A stretch of DNA of 64,000 nt, taken from NCBI RefSeq assembly GCF_003614925.1, contig NZ_QYLP01000049.1, forward strand, positions 51,104-115,103. Reading direction: 5' to 3'. Positions within the stretch are counted from its first letter, which is position 1. The number at the start of each line of letters is the position of its first letter. The stretch comes from Arthrobacter celericrescens (GTDB lineage: Bacteria; Actinomycetota; Actinomycetes; Actinomycetales; Micrococcaceae). Below are positions 19,801-28,026 of the stretch, piece by piece. Below the pieces are notes generated by a model that worked only from the letters and a program-made list of their open reading frames with translations, did no database searches and was not told the DNA's origin. The position numbers and the translations under genes are program-made.

Positions 19801-20001
19801 TGCCGACGGGACCTCCACCACGAAACGGTGGTTGCCGTAAAGCAGCTTGTCCCAATCCCCGACGCCGCAGGGAAGGTCCGGGTGGCCGGTGTGGAGGTCT
19901 GCTTTTGCGGGTTGCTGTGCTGTTTGGCGCAGGGGCGTCACTGGGGCTCCTGGGGGGCTTTCCGGTTGGGTTCCACCATCGGTGGTGAATCCTTCAATCA
20001 T
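16828..20001 (-). CDS. Large DUF6067-like protein, probable glycoside hydrolase fold
   Basis: 1057 residues from the ATG at 20001; an open frame further upstream would run into the divergent acetyltransferase gene. It has beta-rich N-terminal modules and, from about residue 690, a TIM-barrel-like part (INDPLLSAGTLAGYVREAHARGLRAKVY, GVDGIYLDDIAYDRHTMLRV, YVDRLWFGEYFDYH) with an acidic pair in YLDDIAYD that could be catalytic, then a C-terminal beta domain. No signal peptide is visible. It is the first gene of an operon with the DUF5107 protein. An 18-bp triplicate repeat inserts TVSESN three times at 18092-18145. The substrate is unknown. Confidence 0.7.
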   Translation of the reverse strand: MIEGFTTDGGTQPESPPGAPVTPLRQTAQQPAKADLHTGHPDLPCGVGDWDKLLYGNHRFVVEVPSAVHPAPPAFLVVLPWRRQDPDPAAVDIIVVSAGSGRRVRNVVVRNAARESGELVFEAVDGPGSYFVYYLPYAMLGAAHYPQARYLPRRPTAAPGWAAAVGKAAGKSGGVAAGLPEATVLRYEAASERDSFAPMNFTATESELHALYATHRGEAFLLFPEDRLNPVSMRELLPAHWAIDGPADTFRATAQPGEDYVVQLGLHAVEGLDGVTARVDGPDGGRCLNTEGTDRLGRPLAKRLSVAAGSVQALYVVLPVPQEAAGSTITAAITVAAEGTVPKTVAVTLDVLPLESAEPDILAGGFGDPRYLRRLAWLDSALAQDHGLVAPFTAITLDAGTRTLGILGRTLRLAPSGLPEQLGSTFTPAMTGTDGPAVELLATAMRLDVSAAQHRGWEFTPPGFTVHGPGKVSWTSRWRSIGTGLAMELRGELEADGACSFALRLRNGVSRAVVLDDVGLAAKFVEPAVPLAMGLGVPGGRRPDLLDWRWDVADRNQDALWLGGVNAGVQLSWRDAGYERPLNTNFYKEKPLREPVSWANRVDGQVRGGVRLGTASDGTVSESNTVSESNTVSESNTVQLTAFSGARTLAPGDTLDFDFRLLLTPFKPIDPGMHFSRRYFHAPADPREIAESGATVVNIHHATAPAPYINDPLLSAGTLAGYVREAHARGLRAKVYNTVRELTFHSPELLPLMSLGHEVFSDGPGEGHPWLQEHAGSGYVSAWFAPDVEDIAVVTTGESRWENFYVRSLAELAKTTGVDGIYLDDIAYDRHTMLRVRKVLERQVLERHCPSPSPGPEIDLHSANQFTAKDGFASSANLYMEQLPYVDRLWFGEYFDYHTTSPEYWLVELSGIPFGLMGEMLEGGGNPWRGMVFGMTGRAPAVDNRPLWQLWQDQGLERARMTGFWDPDATVRTSHPRVLATTWSGDGGMVVALASWAEETVDVTLEFGGTHDGGTVSFPFHAPAIAGFQAAAEYTPGQAIRIAPGRGLLLTIGYAHD
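18092..18145 (-). repeat. Three perfect tandem copies of an 18-bp in-frame repeat
   Basis: The unit GTGTTGGACTCGGAAACC (+ strand) is repeated exactly three times at 18092-18109, 18110-18127 and 18128-18145. On the coding strand each unit adds six residues (TVSESN register) in a loop between beta segments of the DUF6067-like protein. Perfect identity suggests recent expansion by slippage. Confidence 0.95.
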
Positions 20002-20125
20002 TGACGCCGTACATGGCCCTGTAAAGGAGGATTGCGAACCGTACTCACTGGGATTTCCCCGGCCTGCGCATTGACAGGAGCAACTGTTTACACGCCTGAC
20101 ATCAGCGCCCGGTAGATTGTGCGCC

Positions 20126-20617
20126 ATGATCGACATCGGCCTCGACAGTCCCGCACAGGAGGACGTCCGCCTGCTGCTGGAGGAGCACCTCGCGGACATG
20201 TATGCCGCCTCGCCCGCCGAAAGCGTGCACGCCCTCGACCACGCCGGACTTTCCCGGCCGGAGATCACGTTCTGGACCGCGCGCGAGAACGGGTCGCTGC
20301 TGGCCTGCGGTGCGTTGAAGGAATTCCCCATCGGGGCGGACGGCGCCAAGGAGGGGGAGCTGAAGTCGATGCGCACCACGCATGCGGCGCGGGGCCGCGG
20401 CATCGCCGGCCTTCTGCTGGCCGCCATCGTGTGCGAGGCGCGCGGCCGCGGGCTGTCGCGGCTGTGCCTCGAAACAGGCTCCGAGGACTACTTCGCCGCC
20501 GCACGCCGGCTCTACGTCCGCCATGGCTTCACCGAGTGCCCGCCGTTCGCCGACTACGTCCCGGACCCCAACAGCGTGTTCATGAGCCTGGAACTGATAC
20601 CCGTCGACCTCCCGTAG
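20126..20617 (+). CDS. GNAT-family N-acetyltransferase
   Basis: 163 residues from ATG 20126 (a TTG three codons earlier is less likely). The acetyl-CoA loop is in KSMRTTHAARGRGIAGLLLAAIV, and the later LETGSEDYFAAARRLYVRHGF is the usual GNAT motif B region. The ELKSMRTT pattern resembles small amino-group acetyltransferases of unknown substrate. Divergent from the DUF6067-like gene and convergent with cutC; a hairpin covers both stop codons. Confidence 0.85.
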   Translation: MIDIGLDSPAQEDVRLLLEEHLADMYAASPAESVHALDHAGLSRPEITFWTARENGSLLACGALKEFPIGADGAKEGELKSMRTTHAARGRGIAGLLLAAIVCEARGRGLSRLCLETGSEDYFAAARRLYVRHGFTECPPFADYVPDPNSVFMSLELIPVDLP

Positions 20618-20638
20618 TAGCGCAGCAGACGCTGCTAC
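20614..20638. terminator. Bidirectional hairpin over two convergent stop codons
   Basis: GTAGTAGCG (20614-20622) pairs with CGCTGCTAC (20630-20638), 9 bp with one G-T wobble and a 7-base loop. It contains the stop codons of both the acetyltransferase and cutC. Confidence 0.45.
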
Positions 20639-21405
20639 CCGGCGTCGACCGCGGCCCTGGCGGCGGCGACGATCTTCCGGTCGGTGACCATGTACGACGC
20701 CGGCCCCCCGCCCGCGCTTCCGGTACCCGACGCGGACACAATCCGCTTGGCCGAGAGGTGGACGGCGTCGAGCCCCGCCCGCCGCATCTCCGCGATGTCC
20801 GCGATGGCCAGCCCGCCGCCGGCCATCACCTGGAGCCGCCCTTCCGCGGCTTCCACCATCCGCGACAGCACCGGCAGGCCAGCGCCCGCGGTCGCCGCTC
20901 CCCCTGAGCTCAGAACGCGGGTGAAGCCGAGTTCCACGAGCTGCCCGACGGCGGCAGCCGGGTCCGGCGTTTCGTCCACCGCGCGGTGGAAGACCAGTTC
21001 GGCGTCCTCGTTTGCCTCCCGGGCCACGTCGGCGAGGCGGCGGACGGCGTCCACGTCCAGTCCGTTGCGGGCATCGAGCGCGCCGAGCACCACACCATGG
21101 GCGCCCTGGCCCAGCAGCGCGCGGATCTCCTTGGCCATGGTGGCCAGCTCATCCTCGGAGTAGCGGAAGTCGCCGGGGCGGCAGCGGATCAGCGGGTGGA
21201 TTTCCAAGACCGCGCCAGCCGCAGCCACGCCGGCCGCGGCCGCACGAGCCACGCCGGCCGTGGCGTCGAGGCAGGATTCCATGAGGCCCTGGCTGGGGGT
21301 CAGCCCGCCAAGCTCCAGGGCGCTGCACAGCTCGATCCGGTCCGCTCCTTCAACGGCTGCGACAACAGCGCCCTGGACGCCCACCACGGCGATCTCAAGT
21401 TTCAT
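20635..21405 (-). CDS. cutC: CutC-family protein
   Basis: 256 residues forming a TIM barrel. Family blocks are EGADRIELCSALELGGLTPSQGL near residue 20, EIHPLIRCRPGDFRYS near 70, GVVLGALDARNGLDV and the LSSGGAATAG region. CutC was described as a copper homeostasis protein, but its biochemical role remains unclear. The gene stands alone between the convergent acetyltransferase and the thioesterase gene with about 80 bp on that side. Confidence 0.92.
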   Translation of the reverse strand: MKLEIAVVGVQGAVVAAVEGADRIELCSALELGGLTPSQGLMESCLDATAGVARAAAAGVAAAGAVLEIHPLIRCRPGDFRYSEDELATMAKEIRALLGQGAHGVVLGALDARNGLDVDAVRRLADVAREANEDAELVFHRAVDETPDPAAAVGQLVELGFTRVLSSGGAATAGAGLPVLSRMVEAAEGRLQVMAGGGLAIADIAEMRRAGLDAVHLSAKRIVSASGTGSAGGGPASYMVTDRKIVAAARAAVDAG

Positions 21406-21487
21406 GCTGAAACTCTACGGCCATGCGGGCGCCCGGGACGCTGCAGGGTGTCCGGGCTGATTGGGCAGGCCCCGGTCAGGTAACTGC

Positions 21488-21964
21488 TCAGGCCCGGTAG
21501 GGCTCCAGGCGTTCCTTTTGTTCCGGGGTGAGCCGGCGGACCCGGCCCGTTGCTTCATCCACGAAGGCCAAGTGGGTGCTGGCCTTCACGCACTCCTCGC
21601 CTGTCACGGGATCCTTGATGACGTAGTGGAGGTCGAAGCTGGCCCCCTTGACGGCGCCCACCCAGATCTCGACCTCCGCCGGGATGTTGCGGTAGTCGAG
21701 GGTGCGGGCGTAGCGGACCCTGTGCTCCACCACGAGCGTCATAATGCCGTCCTCGACGTCGTTGAAGATCGCCACAGGCGGCTCAACGCCGGGCAGCCCG
21801 GCGCCCCGGGGCGGCCCGAACGCCGCGATGCGGGCTTCTTCGAGCATCCGGACGATCTGGACGTTGTTGATGTGGCCGTAGGCGTCCATGTCGCCCCAGC
21901 GCATCGGCACGGTGACCGTGATGCGCCGGGGCGCTGTGGACTCTTCCGCGGATGCTGCTTGCAA
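21488..21964 (-). CDS. Hotdog-fold acyl-CoA thioesterase (4HBT family)
   Basis: 158 residues from a TTG at 21964, 14 bases after the ABC transporter gene; a downstream GTG in TVTVP is an alternative start because the upstream ribosome-binding site is poor. MRWGDMDAYGHINNVQIVRMLEEAR is the typical active-site stretch of 4-hydroxybenzoyl-CoA-type thioesterases, with the catalytic Asp in GDMD. The substrate acyl group cannot be deduced. It is the last gene of a run of three on this strand. Confidence 0.85.
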   Translation of the reverse strand: MQAASAEESTAPRRITVTVPMRWGDMDAYGHINNVQIVRMLEEARIAAFGPPRGAGLPGVEPPVAIFNDVEDGIMTLVVEHRVRYARTLDYRNIPAEVEIWVGAVKGASFDLHYVIKDPVTGEECVKASTHLAFVDEATGRVRRLTPEQKERLEPYRA

Positions 21965-21978
21965 GGTGTCCGGCGCGC

Positions 21979-23994
21979 TCAGCTGTGCACCGCCGTCGTG
22001 TCATCCACCGGGACTTCCCCGGCGTCTTCACCGGCGAACTGGGACATGTACAGGCGGTAGTAAGCGCCCTGCATGGCCAGTAGTTCGCTGTGCCGGCCCT
22101 GTTCCACGATGCTGCCATTCTCCATCACCAGGATGGTATCGGCGTCGCGGATGGTGGAGAGCCGGTGCGCGATCACGAAGCTGGTGCGGTCCGTGCGCAG
22201 GGCTGCCATGGCCTTCTGCAGCAGCAGTTCGGTGCGGGTGTCCACCGAACTGGTGGCTTCGTCAAGGATCAGCAGCGACGGATCGGAGACGAACGCCCGG
22301 GCGATGGTGATGAGCTGTTTCTCACCGGCGCTGACGTTGGTGCCTTCCTCGTCGATGACTGTCTGGTAGCCGTCCGGCAGGGCCCGCACGAAGCGGTCCA
22401 CGTAGGTGGCCTTGGCCGCCTCCATGATCTGCTCTTCGGTGGCGTCCAGCTTGCCGTACTTGATGTTGTCGTAGATGGTCCCGCCGAACAGCCAGGCATC
22501 CTGCAGCACCATGCCCACCTTGGACCGCAGCTCGGAGCGGCCCAGCTCCTTGATGTCCACGCCGTCCAAGGTGATCCGGCCGCCGTTGAGCTCGTAGAAG
22601 CGCATCACCAGGTTCACCAGGGTGGTCTTGCCGGCACCTGTCGGGCCGACGATCGCCACCGTGTGCCCCGGTTCGGCGCTGAAGGACAGGTCCTCGATGA
22701 GCGGCTTGTCCGCCACATAGCTGAAGGACACGTTCTCGAACTCCACGTGCCCGTCCGTGCGCGCCGGCAGGTGCTTGGCGGCATCCTCGGGAACCTGCTC
22801 GTCCGCGTCCAGGAATTCGAACACACGCTCGGCCGAGGCCACGCCGGACTGCAGCATGTTGGCCATGCCGGCGATCTGGCCCAGCGGCTGGGTGAACTCA
22901 CGGGAGTACTGGATGAACGCCGTCGCGTCGCCCAGGCTCATGGAGCCGGAGGCCACCCGCAGGCCACCGACGACGGCGATGCCCACGTACGCGAGATAGG
23001 AGATGAAGTTCATGGCCGGGAAGATGATGCCGGAGACGAACTGCGCCCCGAAGGACGCCTTGTACAGGGCCTCGTTGCGTTCGTCGAAGCGCACCAGCAT
23101 GTCCGCGTCACGGCCGAAGACCTTAACCAGCTCGTGGCCGGAGAATGACTCCTCGATCTGCCCGTTGAGCGCACCGGTGTTCTTCCACTGCGCGGCGAAC
23201 AGCTTCTGGCTGCGCGAACCGATCACGCCCGCCACGATGCCGGACAGGGGCAGGGCGATCAGGGCGATCAGCGCCAGTTCCCAGGACACGATGAACATCA
23301 TGACCACGATGCCGAGCACCGTCAGCACCGAGCTGACCAGCTGCGCGAAGGCCTGCTGCAGGCCCTGCTGGACGTTGTCGACGTCGTTGGTCACGCGGGA
23401 GAGGATGTCTCCGCGCTGCCGGGTGTCGAAGTAGTTCAGCGGCAGGCGGTTGAGCTTGGCCTGGACGTCGTCGCGGAGGCGGTTGATGACCTTCATGACG
23501 ATCCGGTTCAGGACGTAGCCCTGGGCCCACAGGAAGATGTTGGCCACGAAGTACATCAGGAGCACGATCGAAATCAGGAACGTCAGCCGCGGGAAGTCGA
23601 TCCCATCCGTCAGCTGGAGCTTGGACAGCATGTCCGCATAGTTGTCCTGCCCCTGCTGGCGGAGCATTTCGGTGAATTGTTCCTGGCTGACGCCCTCGGG
23701 CAGCCGTTTGCCCATGTAGCCGCCGAAGATGACGTCCATGGCGCCGCCGAGGACCTTCGGGGCGATGACATTGAGCACCACGGACACCACCACGAGGCCG
23801 ATCACGAAGATCACGCCGGCGCCTTCGGGTTTGAGCAGGCCCATGAGGCGCTTCGCGGAGGGCCAGAAGGCCTTGGCCTTCTTGGCGGGCATGTCGCCGA
23901 ACATGCCGCCGTCGGCCTCCGTGGGCGTGTACTCGGGTTCCTCGAAGTCGTCGTCGTCCACGGCGGCCGCGGACGGGTTCTTTGCTTCGCTCAT
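21979..23994 (-). CDS. ABC exporter subunit with canonical Walker B (NBD2)
   Basis: 671 residues: an acidic N-terminal tail of about 40 residues, six transmembrane helices and a nucleotide-binding domain with GPTGAGKTT, LLILDEATSSVD (catalytic Glu present) and the H-loop FVIAHRLSTI. Its signature motif is altered (NVSAGEKQ instead of SGGQ). Together with the overlapping partner gene this makes a heterodimeric type IV exporter of the TM287/288 kind: this subunit provides the intact Walker B, the partner the intact signature. The substrate is unknown; lipids, drugs or peptides are family possibilities. Confidence 0.9.
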   Translation of the reverse strand: MSEAKNPSAAAVDDDDFEEPEYTPTEADGGMFGDMPAKKAKAFWPSAKRLMGLLKPEGAGVIFVIGLVVVSVVLNVIAPKVLGGAMDVIFGGYMGKRLPEGVSQEQFTEMLRQQGQDNYADMLSKLQLTDGIDFPRLTFLISIVLLMYFVANIFLWAQGYVLNRIVMKVINRLRDDVQAKLNRLPLNYFDTRQRGDILSRVTNDVDNVQQGLQQAFAQLVSSVLTVLGIVVMMFIVSWELALIALIALPLSGIVAGVIGSRSQKLFAAQWKNTGALNGQIEESFSGHELVKVFGRDADMLVRFDERNEALYKASFGAQFVSGIIFPAMNFISYLAYVGIAVVGGLRVASGSMSLGDATAFIQYSREFTQPLGQIAGMANMLQSGVASAERVFEFLDADEQVPEDAAKHLPARTDGHVEFENVSFSYVADKPLIEDLSFSAEPGHTVAIVGPTGAGKTTLVNLVMRFYELNGGRITLDGVDIKELGRSELRSKVGMVLQDAWLFGGTIYDNIKYGKLDATEEQIMEAAKATYVDRFVRALPDGYQTVIDEEGTNVSAGEKQLITIARAFVSDPSLLILDEATSSVDTRTELLLQKAMAALRTDRTSFVIAHRLSTIRDADTILVMENGSIVEQGRHSELLAMQGAYYRLYMSQFAGEDAGEVPVDDTTAVHS

Positions 23995-25724
23995 GCCACT
24001 TCCTCCGCGCTCAGCTGGGATTCGACGATTTCCTGGTACGTGGGTGAGGTTTCCAGGAGTTCTTCATGGGTGCCGCGGTCAACGATCCGGCCGTTGTCCA
24101 GCACCAGGATCTGGTCCGCGTCGGCGATCGTGGAGACACGCTGGGCGACGATGATCACCGTGGCGTCCCGGGTCTTCTCCTTGAGTGCGCGCCGGAGCCG
24201 TGCGTCCGTGGCGACGTCCAGGGCGGAGAAGGAGTCATCGAAGAGGTACACCTTGGGCTGGGTGACCAAGGCGCGGGCGATGCACAGGCGCTGGCGCTGG
24301 CCGCCGGAGACGTTGGTGCCGCCTTGGGCGATCCGCCGGTTGAGCCCGGCGCTCTTTTCCTGGACGAAGTCCTTGGCCTGGGCGGTTTCCAGCGCGGCCC
24401 AGAGTTCGTCCTCGGTGGCCTCGGTCTTGCCGAAGCGCAGGTTGTGCTCGATGGTGCCGGAGAAGAGGTAGGGCTTCTGCGGCACGGAAGCCACCCGGCT
24501 GGTGATTTCGTCGCGGTCCAGTTCGGTGACGGGGACGCCGTCGAGCAATACGTCACCGGAGGCGACGTCGTAGAGCCGCGGCAGCAGGGACACCAGGGTG
24601 GTTTTGCCGGACCCCGTGGAGCCGATGATCGCGAGGGTCTGGCCGGGTTCGGCCGAGAAAGAGATGTTGCTCAGCACCGGTTCTTCGGCGCCGGGGTACT
24701 TGAAGGTGACGTCGCGGAACTCCACGCGGCCCTTCTTTTCGGCGGGGGTCACCGGGGCGGCGGGGTTGTGGATGGAGGGTTCGACGTCGAGCACCTCGCC
24801 GATGCGGTCCGCGCATACCGAGGCACGCGGGATCATCATGGCCATGAAGGTGCCCATCATGACGGCGATCAGGATCTGCAGCAGGTACTGCAGGAAGGCT
24901 GTCAGGGCGCCGACTTCCATAGCCCCGGAGTCCACCCGTTCCCCGCCGAACCAGAGCACGGCGGCCGTGGACAGGTGCAGGATCATGCCGATGGCGGGGA
25001 ACATCAGGACGAACAGGTTGCCGATCTTGACCGAGACCTCGGTGAGGTCCTTGTTCGCTGCCCCGAAGCGCTTGACCTCGTAGGGTTCGCGGACGAAGGC
25101 GCGGACCACGCGGATGCCGATGATCTGTTCGCGCAGCACGCCGTTGATGGCGTCGATCTTCTTCTGCATGGACCGGAAGAGCGGCATCAGGCGCACCACG
25201 AGGTAGCCCACCACGGCCACTAGCACCGGCACGGACACCCAGACCAGCCAGGACAGGCTGAGGTCTTCCTGTAGCGCCATGATGATGCCGCCCACGCACA
25301 TGATAGGCGTGGAGACCATGAAGTTCAGGCCCATGAGCATGAGCATCTGGACCTGCTGGACGTCGTTGGTGCCCCGGGTGATCAGGGTCGGCGCGCCGAA
25401 GGCGTTGACGTCCTTGGCGGAGAAGCTGCTGACTTTACGGAAGACTTCGCGGCGCAGGTCGCGGCCCATGGACATGGCCACGCGCGAGCCGAAATAGACA
25501 CCGGCAACGGCCGTGATGACCTGGCCGAAGGCGACGGCGAGCATGAGGGCCCCGGTCTGCCAGATGTAGTCGGTGTCGCCCTTGGAAACTCCCTCATCAA
25601 TGATTTTGGCGTTGAGGCTGGGGAGGTACAGGGTCGCAATGGTGGACGCCAGCTGGAATAGGATGACGGCCAGGATTTGCGGCAAATACGGCTTGGAGTA
25701 GCGCCGTATCAGGGTGAGAAGCAT
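23991..25724 (-). CDS. ABC exporter subunit with degenerate catalytic site (NBD1)
   Basis: 577 residues from the ATG at 25724, which has AAGGA nine bases upstream; a GTG six bases earlier is too close to that site. Six transmembrane helices precede an NBD with GSTGSGKTT, a canonical NVSGGQRQRL signature, but Walker B ends in Asp (VYLFDDSFSALD) and the H-loop histidine is Gln (IIVAQRVSTI). This complements the defects of the partner, so one composite ATP site is functional and the other is degenerate. The four-base overlap with the partner implies coupled synthesis. Confidence 0.9.
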   Translation of the reverse strand: MLLTLIRRYSKPYLPQILAVILFQLASTIATLYLPSLNAKIIDEGVSKGDTDYIWQTGALMLAVAFGQVITAVAGVYFGSRVAMSMGRDLRREVFRKVSSFSAKDVNAFGAPTLITRGTNDVQQVQMLMLMGLNFMVSTPIMCVGGIIMALQEDLSLSWLVWVSVPVLVAVVGYLVVRLMPLFRSMQKKIDAINGVLREQIIGIRVVRAFVREPYEVKRFGAANKDLTEVSVKIGNLFVLMFPAIGMILHLSTAAVLWFGGERVDSGAMEVGALTAFLQYLLQILIAVMMGTFMAMMIPRASVCADRIGEVLDVEPSIHNPAAPVTPAEKKGRVEFRDVTFKYPGAEEPVLSNISFSAEPGQTLAIIGSTGSGKTTLVSLLPRLYDVASGDVLLDGVPVTELDRDEITSRVASVPQKPYLFSGTIEHNLRFGKTEATEDELWAALETAQAKDFVQEKSAGLNRRIAQGGTNVSGGQRQRLCIARALVTQPKVYLFDDSFSALDVATDARLRRALKEKTRDATVIIVAQRVSTIADADQILVLDNGRIVDRGTHEELLETSPTYQEIVESQLSAEEVA

Positions 25725-25850
25725 GCCCACGGATCCTTAAATAGAAGAGCGCGAATGAGTAAGGAGATTAGTAGCAGCAGGCGCTGACAGTATTAGCCTT
25801 CCAACTGTACGAAATCCGTTGCCTCGGCGCAACAATTCCGGGCAAAGATC

Positions 25851-25881
25851 ATCCCTGCGGCGTACCGGACGCCGCAGGGAT
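25851..25881. terminator. Perfect 13-bp hairpin after the MFS gene
   Basis: ATCCCTGCGGCGT and ACGCCGCAGGGAT pair perfectly around a 5-base loop, about 45 bases after the stop of the minus-strand MFS gene and before the ABC operon. The position fits a terminator insulating the two. Confidence 0.6.
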
Positions 25882-25926
25882 GCTCCATATGGTTCAGTTT
25901 CGGGCCGGAGTCCGGGCGGAAAGCCG

Positions 25927-28026
25927 TCAGCCGGCGTGCCGGCCGTGCTCCTTGGTGGGCTTCGCCGGAGCGGCCGCGTCGCCGGCCACCAGCAGCAGGG
26001 CCGCGCCCTCGAGTCGGCGGCGTTCGCGCTTGAGTTCCTTGCGCAGCGCCGCGAGCCCGGCAGCCGTCCTGGACTGCTCCGCCGCGGTGGCCCGCTGCTC
26101 GGCCAGCCCCAGCTGCAGATTGCGCTGCGCCTCGTTGAGGCCCGCGAGCTGTTCGGCGAGCAACTGCTGGGTGTGCGCCAGTTGCTCGTGGACCTGCTGC
26201 AGGCCGGCGACGGCGGCAAGCCGGCCGCCGCCGGGGCGTGCGGGACGTTCTTCGGTCAGGATCCGGGCGAACTCAAGATCGAGGTCCTCACCGGCAACTG
26301 CGGCGTCCGGCACCCGAAGCGGGCGTCCGCCGTCGTGCATTTCGGAAGGCCCGGCGTCGGGCGCAGACTGTTCCACACCGGAAACCGGCAGTTCCTTTTC
26401 CGGCGTCGCTCTTTCCGGTGCCGCATCAACGGTCCGGCGCAGCGGGACTTCCTTGATAAACAGCACGGCAAGGAATGCGACCACCGAAATTGCCGCGGCA
26501 ATCAGGAAAATCAGGGCTGTTGCGTCGCCATATGCGGCGCGCATGATTTCCCGGATGGGCTCAGGCAGGTCCACGAGGTCCATGCTGGCGCCTCCCGAAC
26601 TGCCGGTCACCGGGATGTGGGCGGCCGCCAGTCCCTCGGCGGCGAGGTCCTTGACGTGGTTGCTCATGACGGCGCCGAGCACCGAAACACCGATGGCGCC
26701 GCCCACGGACCGGAAGAACGCCACGGAGGCGCTGGCCGAGCCGATGTCCTGGGCGCGGACCGTGTTCTGCACGGCGAGTACCAGGTTCTGCATCAGCAGG
26801 CCGAGGCCCAGGCCGAAGATTGCGGTGTAGATGGATGTGATCCACAGTTCGGTGGTGTGGTCGATGGTGCCGGCCAGGGCCAGGCCGCCGATAAGCAGCA
26901 CCGAACCGCCCAGCAGGAAGCCCTTCCACTTGCCGTGGCGGCTGATCAGCTGCCCGGACACCACCGAGCCCACCAGGTTGCCGGCGATCATCGGCAGGGT
27001 CAGCAGGCCGGCCTCGGTGGGCGTGGCGCCGCGGGCCACCTGGAAGTACTGGCCCAGGAACGTGGACGAGCTGAACATGGCCACACCCACGGCCACGGAG
27101 GCGATGATGGACAGCGCTGTGGTGCGCTCACGGATGATCTTGAGCGGGATGATCGGCTGCTCCACCTTGGATTCCACCAGCACCAAGAGGGCCAGGAGCA
27201 GCACCCCGCCGCCCACCATTGCCGCGGACTGCCAGGAGATCCAGTCGTAGTAGTCGGGGTTGCCGGCGAAGGAGACCCAGATCAGCAGCAGGCTGACGCC
27301 CGCGGTGAGCAGGATGGAGCCGAGCCAGTCGATCCTGGCCGGGCGCTTGATGTGCTGGATCTTCAGGGTCGCCTGGAGCAGGATGAGCGCGACGACGGCG
27401 AGCGGCACGCAGACGAAGAAGGTCCAGCGCCAGCCCAGCGGGCTGTCCACGATGAATCCGCCCAGCAGCGGACCGCCCGCGGTTCCCACCGCCATGACGG
27501 CGCCCATGTAGCCGGAGTACTTGCCGCGGTCCCGCGGCGGGATCATGGTGCCGATGATGGCCTGGGCCAGGGCCGTGAGACCGCCGAGGGCCACGCCCTG
27601 GACGACGCGGGCGGCCAGCAGCAGCGGAATGGTTTCGGAGAAGCCGGCCAGCACGGAGCCGGCCACGAAGATGACGATGCTCAGCTGGACCAGGAGCTTC
27701 TTGTCGAAGAGGTCGGCGAGCTTGCCCCAGATGGGCGTGGTGGCGGCGTTGGCCAGGAGGGCCGCGGTGATCACCCAGGCGAAGTCGGTCTGGGTGCCGT
27801 GCAGTTCGGACATGATGGTCGGCAGTGCGTTCGCCACTATGGTGCTGCTCAGGATGGCCGTGAAGAACGCGGCGAGGAGGCCCGTCAAGGCTTCCATGAT
27901 CTGGCGGTGGGTCATCGGCGCGGTGTTCGCAGGTGCGGCGTTCACGGGTGCGGGGCCGCTTGCGGCCGGTGCCTGTCCCCCGGCGGTGCGGGCCGCCGTC
28001 GGGCTTTCAAGCGTTTGCTTTGCCAA
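25927..28026 (-). CDS. DHA2-family MFS exporter with coiled-coil C-terminal extension
   Basis: 699 residues from a TTG start supported by GAGGAGG nine bases upstream; it overlaps the marR stop by 20 bases. About 14 transmembrane helices follow a 40-residue Ala/Pro-rich tail. The motif-A-like region is LANAATTPIWGKLADLFDKK and motif C is GAVMAVGTAGGPLLGGF, as in QacA/EmrB drug:H+ antiporters. The last about 170 residues are a cytoplasmic extension ending in a long heptad-rich helix (LQQVHEQLAHTQQLLAEQL onwards), unusual for the family. Linked to and probably repressed by the MarR protein encoded upstream. Confidence 0.88.
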   Translation of the reverse strand: MAKQTLESPTAARTAGGQAPAASGPAPVNAAPANTAPMTHRQIMEALTGLLAAFFTAILSSTIVANALPTIMSELHGTQTDFAWVITAALLANAATTPIWGKLADLFDKKLLVQLSIVIFVAGSVLAGFSETIPLLLAARVVQGVALGGLTALAQAIIGTMIPPRDRGKYSGYMGAVMAVGTAGGPLLGGFIVDSPLGWRWTFFVCVPLAVVALILLQATLKIQHIKRPARIDWLGSILLTAGVSLLLIWVSFAGNPDYYDWISWQSAAMVGGGVLLLALLVLVESKVEQPIIPLKIIRERTTALSIIASVAVGVAMFSSSTFLGQYFQVARGATPTEAGLLTLPMIAGNLVGSVVSGQLISRHGKWKGFLLGGSVLLIGGLALAGTIDHTTELWITSIYTAIFGLGLGLLMQNLVLAVQNTVRAQDIGSASASVAFFRSVGGAIGVSVLGAVMSNHVKDLAAEGLAAAHIPVTGSSGGASMDLVDLPEPIREIMRAAYGDATALIFLIAAAISVVAFLAVLFIKEVPLRRTVDAAPERATPEKELPVSGVEQSAPDAGPSEMHDGGRPLRVPDAAVAGEDLDLEFARILTEERPARPGGGRLAAVAGLQQVHEQLAHTQQLLAEQLAGLNEAQRNLQLGLAEQRATAAEQSRTAAGLAALRKELKRERRRLEGAALLLVAGDAAAPAKPTKEHGRHAG

